This document shows positions 43,620-54,499 of a stretch of 64,000 nucleotides of DNA, in pieces. The position numbers and the translations under genes are program-made. Positions within the stretch are counted from its first letter, which is position 1. Each line of letters starts with the position of its first letter. The notes under the pieces are model-generated. The model was not told the origin of the DNA, did no database searches, and saw only the letters and a list, made by a program, of their open reading frames with translations. Origin of the DNA: Taeniopygia guttata. Its lineage: Eukaryota > Chordata > Aves > Passeriformes > Estrildidae. The stretch is from positions 42,036,001 through 42,100,000 of the forward strand of contig NC_133030.1 of NCBI RefSeq assembly GCF_048771995.1. The letters are read 5' to 3'.

Positions 43620-46600
43620 ATCATTCTTATTCACCATTAATTGCCCTTAATTAACCAAGCTCCCGTTCATTAAATTGTGCTTTTGCCACCGTGTTTCCTT
43701 TCCTCCCATAACGCGTAATTAGCTGTGTTTTAATTAGCCTTTGTCTTTGCCTTCACCCGACAGGTGTGCCCATTCCAGCAGCTCCCCTCTGCCACAGTTA
43801 ACATGGTGGGTGTCTTGCCAGTGCATCATGGCCAGCCCAGGGTACCCCTGGCTCTTCCCAATTTGCTCATTCAAGTGAGTGCCATTGGCTCAGACACTGA
43901 GCTCTCAGCCAGCCCTTCTTCCAGCTCTTGCAGACTCTTTGGGTTTTACCAACTTATTCCAAATGTACAGGACAGGGAACATCAGCACAAATGCATTAAG
44001 GTGCAGCAAAGTGACAGCGTAATTGAGATCCCAGCTGGTTGTTAATGAATGCTTTGTATGTGTCTTTAGCTTATGCTAGAAACATGTATTCCTGCCATCC
44101 TGGCCTGGCTTTTTCTTGGAAGGCCAGGAGGCCTTGCAGGGCCTGCTAGATCGCTGCAGTTATTAGTGAAGGAGATTTGCTGAACCAGGAGTGATCAAGT
44201 GGTTTCTACCAACTGGCCAACTGGTTTGCTGTGTCTGTGGAATGGTTGGTCCCAGATTAAATAACTGCCTTACCACTGGCATGGCAGGGGGCCTGCAAAG
44301 GGAGAAGGGCTGAAATGAAAGCTAAGGGATACCCTTGAAAAAACTGTGCTAAGATTGTACCGGAAGAGGGAGGCCCCTGCATCTTTGTCCATCCCTTGCT
44401 AACCTATGCACATGTCCCACTACAACAGGAAATTATCCTAAGATGGGGTTTTTATTTTGTCAGGAGCTGGCCCTGTGCTGTTCCATCACAGCCACACCAG
44501 CCTGGTCAGTCACTGTGTTCAGCCCCTGGTGGACCTGGTACTTGCTGTGACACTGGCAGAAGGCACACCACACCCGTTTGTGGCTGACCTGTGGCTGCTT
44601 CATGCCCTGCACACACTTGTAGGGCTCAAGTCCCCTGGGCAGCTCCTTTGCCTGTTAACAACAGGACAGGACAGTAAAGCCTGTGCCCACAGCTCGGCTC
44701 AGCATCCAGCAACCAAACACTGTCTCTCTTACAAAGACCATTTCTTTGGCACTATGGAAGTACTAACTGTGCCTCAGAGGGCAGGTCTAGGAGGATGCAA
44801 AGCCATCTGCTTTGTAAGACAACTCACTGCCCAAACACAATTGGTGTGCTTGTTTCTTCTCAAAACACTTCCAAGTTCCTTTTCCAAGCTCTGCCTAACA
44901 GAGACCAATTTTTTCTGCCCAGCCTATTTATACTCCATGGTCTCTGTGGTCTTTTAATTCCTACCAGAGACTGGAGGCTCCTCCTTGAAGTGAAAAGTTG
45001 GAGCAGGCAAGAAGTGAAGGAGAGCCAGGGATGGGAGCAGGGGTGCTGCTGGCACAACTCACCTGCCTGGCTTCAGCAGATCTGTGTGGGCCTGGAGAAG
45101 ACAGAGCACAGGAAACACACAAAATCCAGCACAAGATATCTGTAGAGTGGTATGGATATTGAGGCAATGGTGGCAGGAAGATGTGTGAAGAGGAGTTGCC
45201 AGGAGGGTACAAAACTTGGTTAAGTTCTCCATCTAATGCCTCTGAAGCAGCCAGAAGAGAGTGAGCCGAAGGCATCAGCGGGAAGTGCCTCAAGGGTGCT
45301 CCTGTGAGGAAAAGCCTTGCAAGGGAAGAAGACTTGTAGCAGCCCTGAGGCACAACTGCCTTTACCTGTGGGCTTGCAGGTTTGCATGTCAGTGCTGGAC
45401 AGAGGACCTTAAATCTGGGGGATTACTTTCAGGTTAACCTGTTCAAGAGCTTGTGGTCCTTGTTGGGAAGTGGGAACTGCCAAAGCAGAACCAACACAGA
45501 CAAATAGCAGGGAGAGGAGTGAGAGCTGCTTTTTTTTCTCACAGGCTAAAATTGACACATGAGATCTAGAAAAATCTTAAAATACACTGAGACTGCAAAC
45601 ATCATTGGCTTCAACAGGCAGGTTTATGCCAAATTTTGTGAGGGTGCAAAAGACTTGTAAGTCACAATCAACAAGTTAGGACTTCAGTGTTTCTTTATTT
45701 CCATGGAGACACATGGGAGACCTGCACGGGCATGGCTGGGAGACACTGCTGGGTGGCAGTGCTCTGATGGCAGCCTATACTCAGGGAGACCAGAGGTAAC
45801 CAGTCAAGTTTTAATATCAGGGCTTCATCAGCTACAATGCTACATCTCTGGGCAAATCCCCACATCATCTTTACAGTTACTTCCCAAAAAATGTAACATT
45901 TTTTTCCTGGTGCGTAAGGCTGCTTTATGTTTTGTCTCCCCAGAACTATCCTCCTAAAACATCTTACTGCAGCTCCTAAAGCCTCATTAAACAAACCTTT
46001 GCCCTGCAAGGCTGGAAGACACAGGGAGCCCAGGGACACTGATAACCCAGTGGTGTGTTGTTCCTGGGCTCTGTGGGACAGCTGCAAGGGGTACATAGGC
46101 AGGGAAAGGATGAGGGATTTGGGAGCACTGGAGCTGGAACACGTTTTCTGCCTGTCCATGGTGGGTGCTACTGACTTTGAGGCTGGGGTATGTCAGAGTG
46201 CCTTTACAGGGACACCTACAGCCCTGCACTGTAGTGCCTGGGGGACACGGGGTACTGTAGATGTAGCTGACCTTGTCAGAGTGCTCACACCTCTGCTGTG
46301 GCCAAGGAGGGCTGCCAGGAGCTAGTGGTATAAAAAAGCTACAACTGGGACCACACAGAGGAGGGACAGGCAGACAGTGGTTGGTCCCCTTGAGAGGAAA
46401 CACGGGCATTGGACACAAGCCCTGAGGCCAGGACCCCGTCTGCCCCTCAGAGCAGTCCCCCACCCTGATCCTCATACTTCCATTGGCTGTGATGTCCTGC
46501 TGGAAGTCCCTGTCACCCTGGGATGAGGAGGCTCTTAGGACTCTCCCCTCTGGCAGGGATAGGGAAAGGAGCTAGCATTTCCTTGAGCATGTGATGCCTG

Positions 46601-48490
46601 CAGCAGTCACAGGAACTTCATGAGCTAGGTAGGGCTCATTAGGTTCCTGACAGCTGGAGGTGCAGCTCCCAAACCTCTTGTAAGTGATGTTTCCCCTTGC
46701 TCCTGACCTGCCCCAACTATTCTGCTCATCATGGCTGCAGTGGGACAGCCACATCCCTCCCAGCACCCACATTCTTGCTATCCAACACCCCATCCCACGG
46801 GAGGAGCAGGGGACAAGGCCACACACAGCACCCAGGTGGCTCAGGTGATGGAGGGAGGAAAGCAACAACAGGGGTCTGTACAAGGCAGGTGCCTGCCCCT
46901 GCCATGTCTGATGGGCAGAGCTGCCTGGAATATTTCAGTGCCAGGCAGTGGCCAAAGAGGTGACTCCAGACACCAGGAACTGCTTGGAAAAGCCACTGCG
47001 TGTTTGTGTGTTTGAATTTGTTTTAATCCTAATCATGAGTCTTGATAAACTTATTTTTATTAATTAACATACTTGATTTATGTAACTTCCTTTTTTAAAC
47101 ATGTAATACTACTGGGGTATTAAAGACAATACAGAAACCATCACATACATCCTCAAGTGCACATGGTTCTCCTTGGCCTCAGAGCAAAACCAGCCAGGCA
47201 GAAATGACACACAGTGAAAGGGAAAGCTGTGTAGACCAGGCCACCACATGGTCCACACAGACTTTGAGTGATATGGGAAGGGGAGCAGCGAGTTCCCCTC
47301 ATCTATGAGGTAGTGAAGGAGGAACTTCATGGGCTATTTTTGAGGCAAAGGCCATGTAGGCAGTGCCCCAGGATACTGTGGATGCCTGGAAATGGGATCC
47401 AAAAGGGATCCAGTAAGATCCTGACTGATATGCCCAGCTGCACCATTACAACTTACACGGTCCATCCCTGCTGCATGGTGGCAGTATGCAGGTTCACATT
47501 ACCCCAACATCACCTCCAGCTTTCCCTGACAGGGATCTGCCCTGTCCCCATGTCCTTGTGCCAGCCTCAGGCAACAGCAGCATTATGGCTTAGAGAGTCA
47601 TAATGTAACCCCCGTCACAGGCAGCCCTGTCAGATGCGGGAAGGAGCCACCTTGGGCCCCAATTCTTGCTATGTTGGGCTCCACCCTCTGTTCCTCAGAG
47701 CAGGACAAACCACAGGTCCCATAATTTAAGAGTACAAATATGCAAGTGCCAACTCACCCCTAGGGATTTCAGGTATATGCACTGCTCCAAGACACGTCTT
47801 GCACAGATCAGCGTGGGATGCATTTGGCAGACAGCCCCAGACCCACTGCAGCAGGGGTGGAAATGGGGACAGGGAGAGCCTCAGGAGAACTGCTTAAAGC
47901 ATGGAAAACCAGGGGCTGTGACTTCCCCGTAGACCTGGGCAGAGAGCTGGCTGAGTGGGGAACACAGGAAACAGTCCCCACAGTCACCTTGATGAGGGCC
48001 ACCAGCTCCTTATACCCTAAGGGTCTTCCCAGTAAGGAAAGGAGGCCCCAAGCCAGCCTGTCCCCATGTCAGGTAAATGACCCATGGTGGGGTATTTCCT
48101 GAGTGGGCAGCCTGCCCCCCAGTGCCCTAAACTTTGCATCAGCCCTGCCAGGGAGGACAGGACACCGAGCCAGACATTTGGACTGGGGTGAGAACAGGAT
48201 GGGCACAGTGAACAGGGAGAGGTACCAGTCCCACACTGTGGTGTGGAGGGGAAGGGCAGCTCACCCAAGGGTCTCCCAGTACCCAATAGGGAGAATTCCA
48301 GCACATGGATAGCCCCCAGGCCAGGGAGCAACCTGCTGGTTGCCCATCTCCAGCATCACACCAAAGGCAGTCCCTTGATGCGGCAGGATTGGTGATGGGG
48401 ACCAGCCCTGGGTCACTGCCCTACTCCAGCCTCAGTGGGTGCCCATGGGGAAGTTCCCGGTGCTTGTTGGAAAGCGGACAGGAGCTGCCA
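43620..48490. other. Intergenic region between RPS6KL1 and PGF
   Basis: About 4.9 kb with no exon, RNA gene or repeat family recognised. The first part (43620-43740) is AT-rich with repeated TTAATTA motifs (homeodomain-type cores). The rest is of ordinary composition. Open frames are short or unlike known proteins. Confidence 0.5.
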
Positions 48491-48510
48491 GCTCCCATGT
48501 CTGACTAGCT

Positions 48511-48516
48511 TTTATT
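48511..48516 (-). terminator. PGF: PGF poly(A) signal
   Basis: AATAAA on the minus strand, about 600 bases downstream of the PGF stop at 49110. First canonical hexamer found below the stop; cleavage would be near 48490. Confidence 0.55.
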
Positions 48517-49109
48517 GAGCAGGGCAAAGCTGAGATGTAGCTGTGAATACATGAGGAGCCCAGTTCCCTTCTGTTCCCAAGCAGAACAGCTTCCCAGGCA
48601 AGATCCCTGGCACCTGCCCGGGCTTCCCCATGCCAAAACTGGGATGGGTGCAGTCCTACAGCCTTGCCTGTCCCAGATTTCCTTCCTCCCCAGCTGCAGA
48701 GTGCTGGCAGGACAGAGAAGTTTTGCAGCCCTGTGAGCCATCTCCACTCACTGCCATATCATGCTGTCCTCCCCAGCCAGTTCCAGCAGCACTTGCACCA
48801 GCTTGGCTCCTCATTGCCCTAGAGTGTCCTCAAACACCAACACACTGCTTGAGCTCCTCATCTTCAGCCCCAGGCTTGGTCACGAGTCCTTTTTTCTTGC
48901 TGAAATGGGGCAGATGGGGCACGGGAGTCCTTGATGCCAGGCTGTGTTCCCACCAGGGCCAACCAAGAGTAACAGTCAGCTCTTCTGTGCTGGAGTCCTG
49001 CTCCCCGCTGCAGCTTGGAGGGACATGACTCCACAAGTCCCCCATGCTGGGGACAAAAGCAGCTGGCCCAAACCCAGGTGGTGGGAGCAAGGCTGGGGGC
49101 AGGCAGAGG

Positions 49110-49131
49110 CTACCTGCGTGGTGTGCCACAT
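49110..49131 (-). CDS. PGF: PGF last coding exon, LCGTPRR and stop
   Basis: Only 22 coding bases: the end of the Leu codon, then CGTPRR and TAG at 49112-49110. Acceptor CTCTCTTTGCAG at 49132 is strong. The short tail is the counterpart of human CGDAVPRR. Confidence 0.85.
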
Positions 49132-52100
49132 CTGCAAAGAGAGCACGGCACAGGGTGAGCACTGCCAGCACCAGGCTCACCTGCTCTACCCTGGATCCCC
49201 TTCTTTGTGCCTGGCCCCTGTGACACAGACCTGCAGGGGTAGGGCCTGCAGGCAGCCTCTTTGTTGGGAGGAGTGAGGGTGGTGGGGCTGGCACTGGCTG
49301 AGCCCCCAACAGCAGACCTCAGACGAAAGGGGGAAATGCTAGAGCAAACTGCTAGCCACAGGTGTCATGCCTCAAAAGTCCCCACAGTGAGTCCAGCCTG
49401 CGCTGTTACACCAAGGAGTTTGAGAAAGTGAAATAGAGGATGGAAAGAGTAGAGTAACCCAAACAACAATAAGTCAAGGACAGCAGTAAGGACACAAGTG
49501 GCAGCAAGATGAGGCTGAAACTGGAAATTCATGGATCCATGAAACTCAGCATGATCTGTGATGGCAGTAGAGCAAAACACCATCAAGTCACCCAGCCCAT
49601 CCATCCCCATTCCACCCAGATTTGAGCTGCTGAGCCTGGAGACTACCAAGTACCTTTCAGGTCTTTGGTAGGAGGCCTGTTTCCCCACAGCCACTGTCCC
49701 CTCCTGCTTACTTCTGTGTCTGCTCTGCACAAACTCTTCACTGCTCACAGTGTCAGTAAAGATCTAAATGCTTAATGAAGACACTCATCCCAAGAAAATT
49801 AACCCAGAAGACACCACCCATACCTGCCCCTGCTCACTTACAGTTCACAGTCTTTCCGTCCCTTCTTGTCTTGTCTTCTCTTACCTCGGCCCTTGGACCT
49901 CCTCCTTCAGAAGGAAAGTATCACAAGAAGGGCTGATGTGTGGGAGATGAGACCCACAATCCAGCCAGTAACAATGCCCCTGATGTCACTCACCTTCCCA
50001 ACCTCATCAGGTCCTGCCGGGGCCTGCAGAGCGGGAAAAATGACAGAGAGAAGTGGTTATTGGGCAGTGCTGCATGTTGAGCTGCAGGAACTGGTCCTGT
50101 GACATGCACCAGTGCACAGCATAATCTACCTGTTATTATTCATGTTTAAAACAGACAGAATACTCTTGACCTTATCAAGCCCTCAGTCAGGAGCTGATTG
50201 CAGCAGGTAGAGAGAAGGCAGAGATACCAAAGGGGCTGGTTGGCTTGGGTGACCTCCCTGGGGATCTGACAGTGAGGCTGGGGAAGACAAATTCAGTCTT
50301 AGCTGCTCTCAGTGATGGCTTTCACATCTCCTAGTGAAACAAGGTGCAGCATCTCGAGTAACAAACATGGGGGATTTGCTGCAAAGTCTTGGTAGTGGGC
50401 TCTGAGCCATGACATACCTCCCCCATGGGGGTCACAGCCAGGACATCTGCCACGCCTACACTAACTACAGAAGGGAGTGATGTACAGGTGTGGAAAGCGG
50501 ATTAGGAAGAAGCCAAAAACTGCTGCAGAAGGCAGCCTGCACAAGTGCTCATTGCAGATCCCCTGGGAGTTACCCTAGGCAGGAAAACCATAAAAGGCTT
50601 AGGAAATCCCCTGCATGGGAAATAGCTGGAAGCAGAGAAGGAGGCAAATAACACATCTGCTTCTTCCCACTCCCCCTTCTGCATCTACTGACAGGCATTC
50701 CAGACAGAGACCGTGTGAAGCTGGGTCTGCTCCAGTGGAGCTGCTCATAAAACTGCAGGGGAATACCAATCCAGGAATCCTCAGGATCTTCTTCCAGGCA
50801 AGGATCATGTCTAATAGCTGCCCAGCAGGACACTCATCACCCAGTTTTTGCAATACTAAGTCACCCTTGGATCATGATGAAGAGTGACCACCAGGACCCC
50901 CCACGCAGGCAATGCTGGAGTCCCAAGGCAAGGACCAGCTGCAGGCAGCACTGGAGCTGCTCCCACAGCATTGCAGCCCTCAGGCAGAGACCTCGTCCTG
51001 CCCAGGCTTTCACCACTTTTGGGACACAGCGAGCACTCTAAGGGGTTGACTAGGGGCCAGAAATCTGTGGCAGGTTGGTGCCGCACATCCATTCCAGGCC
51101 AGCACTGTATATCCAGGACAGGTTGGCACTGCGTGTTTTAAGCTTTTATTTGTTGGCTTGGCTGTAAAACTCTGCTGTACCCCCAGGTCTGTATGGGGCA
51201 GCCTCCCTTAAATGGGGGCCCAAGACCCAGCTATTGAGCTTTCTCTTTGGGCCACGGTCACATTCAGGCATGCCAAGCCATGGAACTTGGATGTGCTATC
51301 TGCCACAGAGCCACCAGCTGTGCTCCATTACCCACAGGCAGATCCTCTGGCTAAAGGAGCATATACCAGGCCTGCCAAGGCAGCTGCAGGGATGGGGAGC
51401 ACAGCCCTGCAGACAGTGCATGGTGCCTGACCCGTCTTCACAATGGCACGCACCCCGTCGTCTGTGGGGAGCAGGTGCAGAGATGTGGGGCAGCCTGCAG
51501 CTGAACAAGGGCCACAAGCAGCAGCAAACCCTAGTGCAAAGACAGCAAGAGGGGGTGCCAGCACAGCCACACACAGAGTGAGCTGGCGGGCTTGCTCTTG
51601 CTGGAACCCAGGAGTCCCTACCTGCACTCGCACTGCTTGTGCTCGGTGAACGCCATCTCCACATAGGGTGCCTCCCCGTTTGGCTTTATCTTCAGGAGCT
51701 GAAAGAAGAGCAAAGGTTACTTCTCAGGCAGTGGCAGGAGGGGGCTGGAAAGACTCCTGCGCCGCTGCCTTGCCACCCCAGGCTCTTGGGAAGATGCATG
51801 TCTAACCTGTTCCTCGGGACCTCCAACAACAGAGTCCACCTCCACACGTAGGCAGTACTGGCCAGGCCCAGCTGCCCTGGCAGCTTGGGAGGCTCTGCTA
51901 GTGCTGCCCCATGTCTTCAGGGCTTTAATTTAAGTCAGGATTTCCCAGCCTTAGAAAAGATTTTTCAGTCTCTGCCTTTCCAGAGAATTTTCACATATTT
52001 GACCCCTTTGCACATTTCCCTTCTCTGACAGAAATATCCCCCCAGTCATGTTTTTCAGGCCAATTCCATTGCTGCTGCCTCCTCCTGGACCCCTTTCCTA

Positions 52101-54163
52101 CAGCACTGAGTTGGAATTGACTGGAGTCAGTGCCATAGTGCCTCCCCAGTCCAGGGATACAGGATTCGCCCTGTCACATGTCACAGCCCAGCCTGAAGCT
52201 CAGGCTGGACATCCAAGGGCCTTACAGGGTACGTTCATCATTGGTGTGATCCACACTAGCTCCTGCAGAAGTGTCTGGCATTTCCACTCTGTACACAGCA
52301 GCAGGATCCCTCCCATAGAGGGAGACCTGTGCCTGGGGAGCTGCCTCCTGTTCACGCCAGGCTTTTGATCCACCTCAGCCAAGAGCTTTTTGCCATCCTT
52401 CCTTCCAACACACTTTCAACCTCAGAGAGACCAAAATCACTAGTGATTTATTGCAGGCATTCCCTAGTCCATCATCCATGGCAAAGCAGAGCATTTCCCT
52501 GGTCCCTGCAGCATCAGCAGGTTGATCTCTGGCAGCTCTGTGCAGGGGCTGCAGTGTGAGGACAGCTGCTGCCTGCTACATGGGGAAGAGTGGAACGGCT
52601 CAGGATCTCCCATCCCACATCTCGCAGCGCACACAGTGGTGACTGAAAACACAGTTGGCTCAGCCCTTCATGCTCACCATGCCCGTGAGGGCATTCATGT
52701 CAGCACCACCCCAAGCACCACCTGATAGAGGAAAGCCTCACTCCTCCCTTCGATTCGAGGGCAGTGCCTACTTTGTCCCAGCAGGCAGCCACGGCTAACT
52801 GGAACACCCCCCAGCCCCACCACAGGACAGGAAAGGTCTGGAAAAAATGACAGCAATGAGCAAGACAGACCACACAGAGAGAAGTCAGGGAAGGAGGGAG
52901 TAAGGCCAGTACCACCAGGGGTGACACCTGACCTCAGGGGCAAGCTCAAAGAGCAGGCAGAGGGACCCTACTGGCTTGGCAAGTTGTAAATCCTCTCCCT
53001 CGCTAGCCACACTGCTACAATGTCTAGAGGATGCAAAGCCGCGAGTTCACCTTCCCGGCGCTTGGTGAGCAGCCCTGCACCTCTCCGGTACAGCCCCGGC
53101 CCCGCAGCAGCAGCACGTACCTGCATGGTGACCGTGCTTGTCTCCACCGGGACGCAGCGGAGACCCTCGTCCCCACAACAGCCTCCACAGCGCTGCAGGG
53201 AGACGCAGGAGGGTCTGAAAATGTACTCCACCTCGTTAGGGAATTCGGTAATGACGTCCACCAGCTGCTCCAGAGGCCGGCAGAAGCTACGATTCCAGAT
53301 CTCCCGAAAGGTAAGGACTGCAAGAGACAGGGACTGTAAGGAGGCGCCCGGAGAGGCAGAGCCCAGCAGCAGCCGCGAGGGCGTCCTGCGGCCACCACGG
53401 AGCACAGAGGAGCAAAGGACCGCTTTGTGCTCCCAGTAAGTCCGCCACCGTACTGTGCACATCACCGTGCGGGGGCTCACACAGCCGCCCCGACAGGCTC
53501 TTTCTCCCTCTATCCGCCCGCTCCGTCTCCTGCCCGGGCACTCTGCTCATCCCCGAGCTCCGCCGCGAAGGGGCTCCCCCGCGTCTCGCCCGGCCGGACA
53601 GCCGTCCCTGGGGCTTTCCCGGAGGGAGAGCAGAAGCGGAGCGCTCCCACCCGGCACCCCGCATGCCAGCACCGGAGGGGCGGCAGTCCAAGGACTGCGG
53701 TGCCCGGTGCCCGAGGAGGGCTGGGGGCATCAGACTGCTCCGAGCCTCGGCACAGCTCCCGGCCACCTCCCCGGTTGTCACCGCGGGACTCCAGAGGTAA
53801 CACAGCCCCAGCAGTACCCAACGATCCCCAGCCTTGCGCGAAACCTTCGCTGGGTTGCTGCCCCCTCCCAGCCGGGGCACCGGCGGCCGCCCGCTACCAA
53901 CTCACCGGGAGACTCCGTGCTGGCGGTCCCCCGTTCCTCCGGGGCCTGCAGGGAGAGAAAGGCGAGCTCTGGAGGGGCAGCACGGGGTGACCCGCCGCCG
54001 CCCCCCGCCCAGAGCCGGGAGGAGCTGTCCCGGCCCTCGCGGCCACCGCGGGGAGCCGCACCCTGCTCCGACCCCCCTCCCGCCCCTCGGCACTCACCGG
54101 GGCGGGCGGCGCCCCCAGCGTCCCGGCCACCAGCAACCGCAGGAAGGCGCCGAGCAGCCGCAT
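49110..54163 (-). CDS. PGF: PGF, placental growth factor
   Basis: Secreted VEGF-family dimer that binds VEGFR1 (and neuropilin in its heparin-binding form). Coding exons in reading order: 54163-54098, 53945-53906, 53317-53121, 51698-51622, 50023-49994, 49904-49842, 49131-49110; all in phase, 164 aa (human PlGF-2 is 170). Signal peptide about 1-18 (MRLLGAFLRLLVAGTLGA). The PDGF/VEGF knot lies about 45-128 with all eight core cysteines: 48, 73, 79, 82, 83, 90, 124, 126; PSCVSLQRCGGCCGDE is diagnostic. NRS at 44-46 is a possible N-glycosylation site. Exon 6 is a basic heparin-binding cassette (RRSKGRGKRR) and the last exon gives LCGTPRR, matching human LCGDAVPRR. I chose PGF over VEGFA or VEGFB because of the tail and the RPS6KL1-PGF-EIF2B2 order. 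Confidence 0.94.
49842..49904 (-). CDS. PGF: PGF exon 6, heparin-binding cassette
   Basis: 63 bases encoding RRRSKGRGKRRQDKKGRKDC and EL. It matches in place and pattern the human PlGF-2 insert RRPKGRGKRRREKQRPTDC. Its length is a multiple of three and it starts and ends in phase 2, so skipping it joins exon 5 to exon 7 without a frame change (giving ...RCGTPRR). Donor AACT|GTAAGT is strong; the acceptor TTCTGAAG is weak, consistent with regulated inclusion. Confidence 0.88.
49994..50023 (-). CDS. PGF: PGF micro-exon 5
   Basis: 30 bases giving RPRQDLMRLG, the counterpart of human RPLREKMKPE. Acceptor CTCTGCAG, donor GGAAG|GTGAGT; phase 2 on both sides. Confidence 0.85.
53121..53317 (-). CDS. 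PGF: PGF exon 3, cystine-knot core
   Basis: 66 codons encoding VLTFREIWNRSFCRPLEQLV, then VDVITEFPNEVEYIF and RPSCVSLQRCGGCCGDEGLR. Six of the eight knot cysteines are here. Acceptor CTCTTGCAG, donor CAG|GTACGT. Confidence 0.96.
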
Positions 54164-54480
54164 CGCCGCTCCCGCCGCCCCGGTACAGACTCGGCTCCGC
54201 CACTACCGCCCTGCCGCCCCCGGCATGCCGCCCCGACGCCGGGCCACCGGCCCCGCCGTGCCGCCTCCGCCGCCGCCGGGCCATGGGAGCGCGCCCCGCT
54301 CCGCCGCCGTATTTCACCGCCACCGCCCCGCCGCTGCCCCGCCCCGGCCCCGCCGCGGGGCGGGAGCAGGTGCCCGGCCCCGGCGGCCGCGGGGACGCCC
54401 GGTGCTCCCGGACGCGGCAGGGCCCCCTCCTCCAGCGCCCCCGCACCGCCTCCGGCCGTCACTCCATCGGGCTGTCCCGG
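53400..54480. promoter_or_regulatory. PGF: PGF CpG island and promoter
   Basis: CpG-dense region covering exons 1 and 2 and the upstream flank, with many GC boxes. Transcription runs to the left from somewhere above 54163. No TATA or CCAAT box was found close to the ATG. Confidence 0.65.
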
Positions 54481-54499
54481 CGCTTCATTCGCCGTCCCG

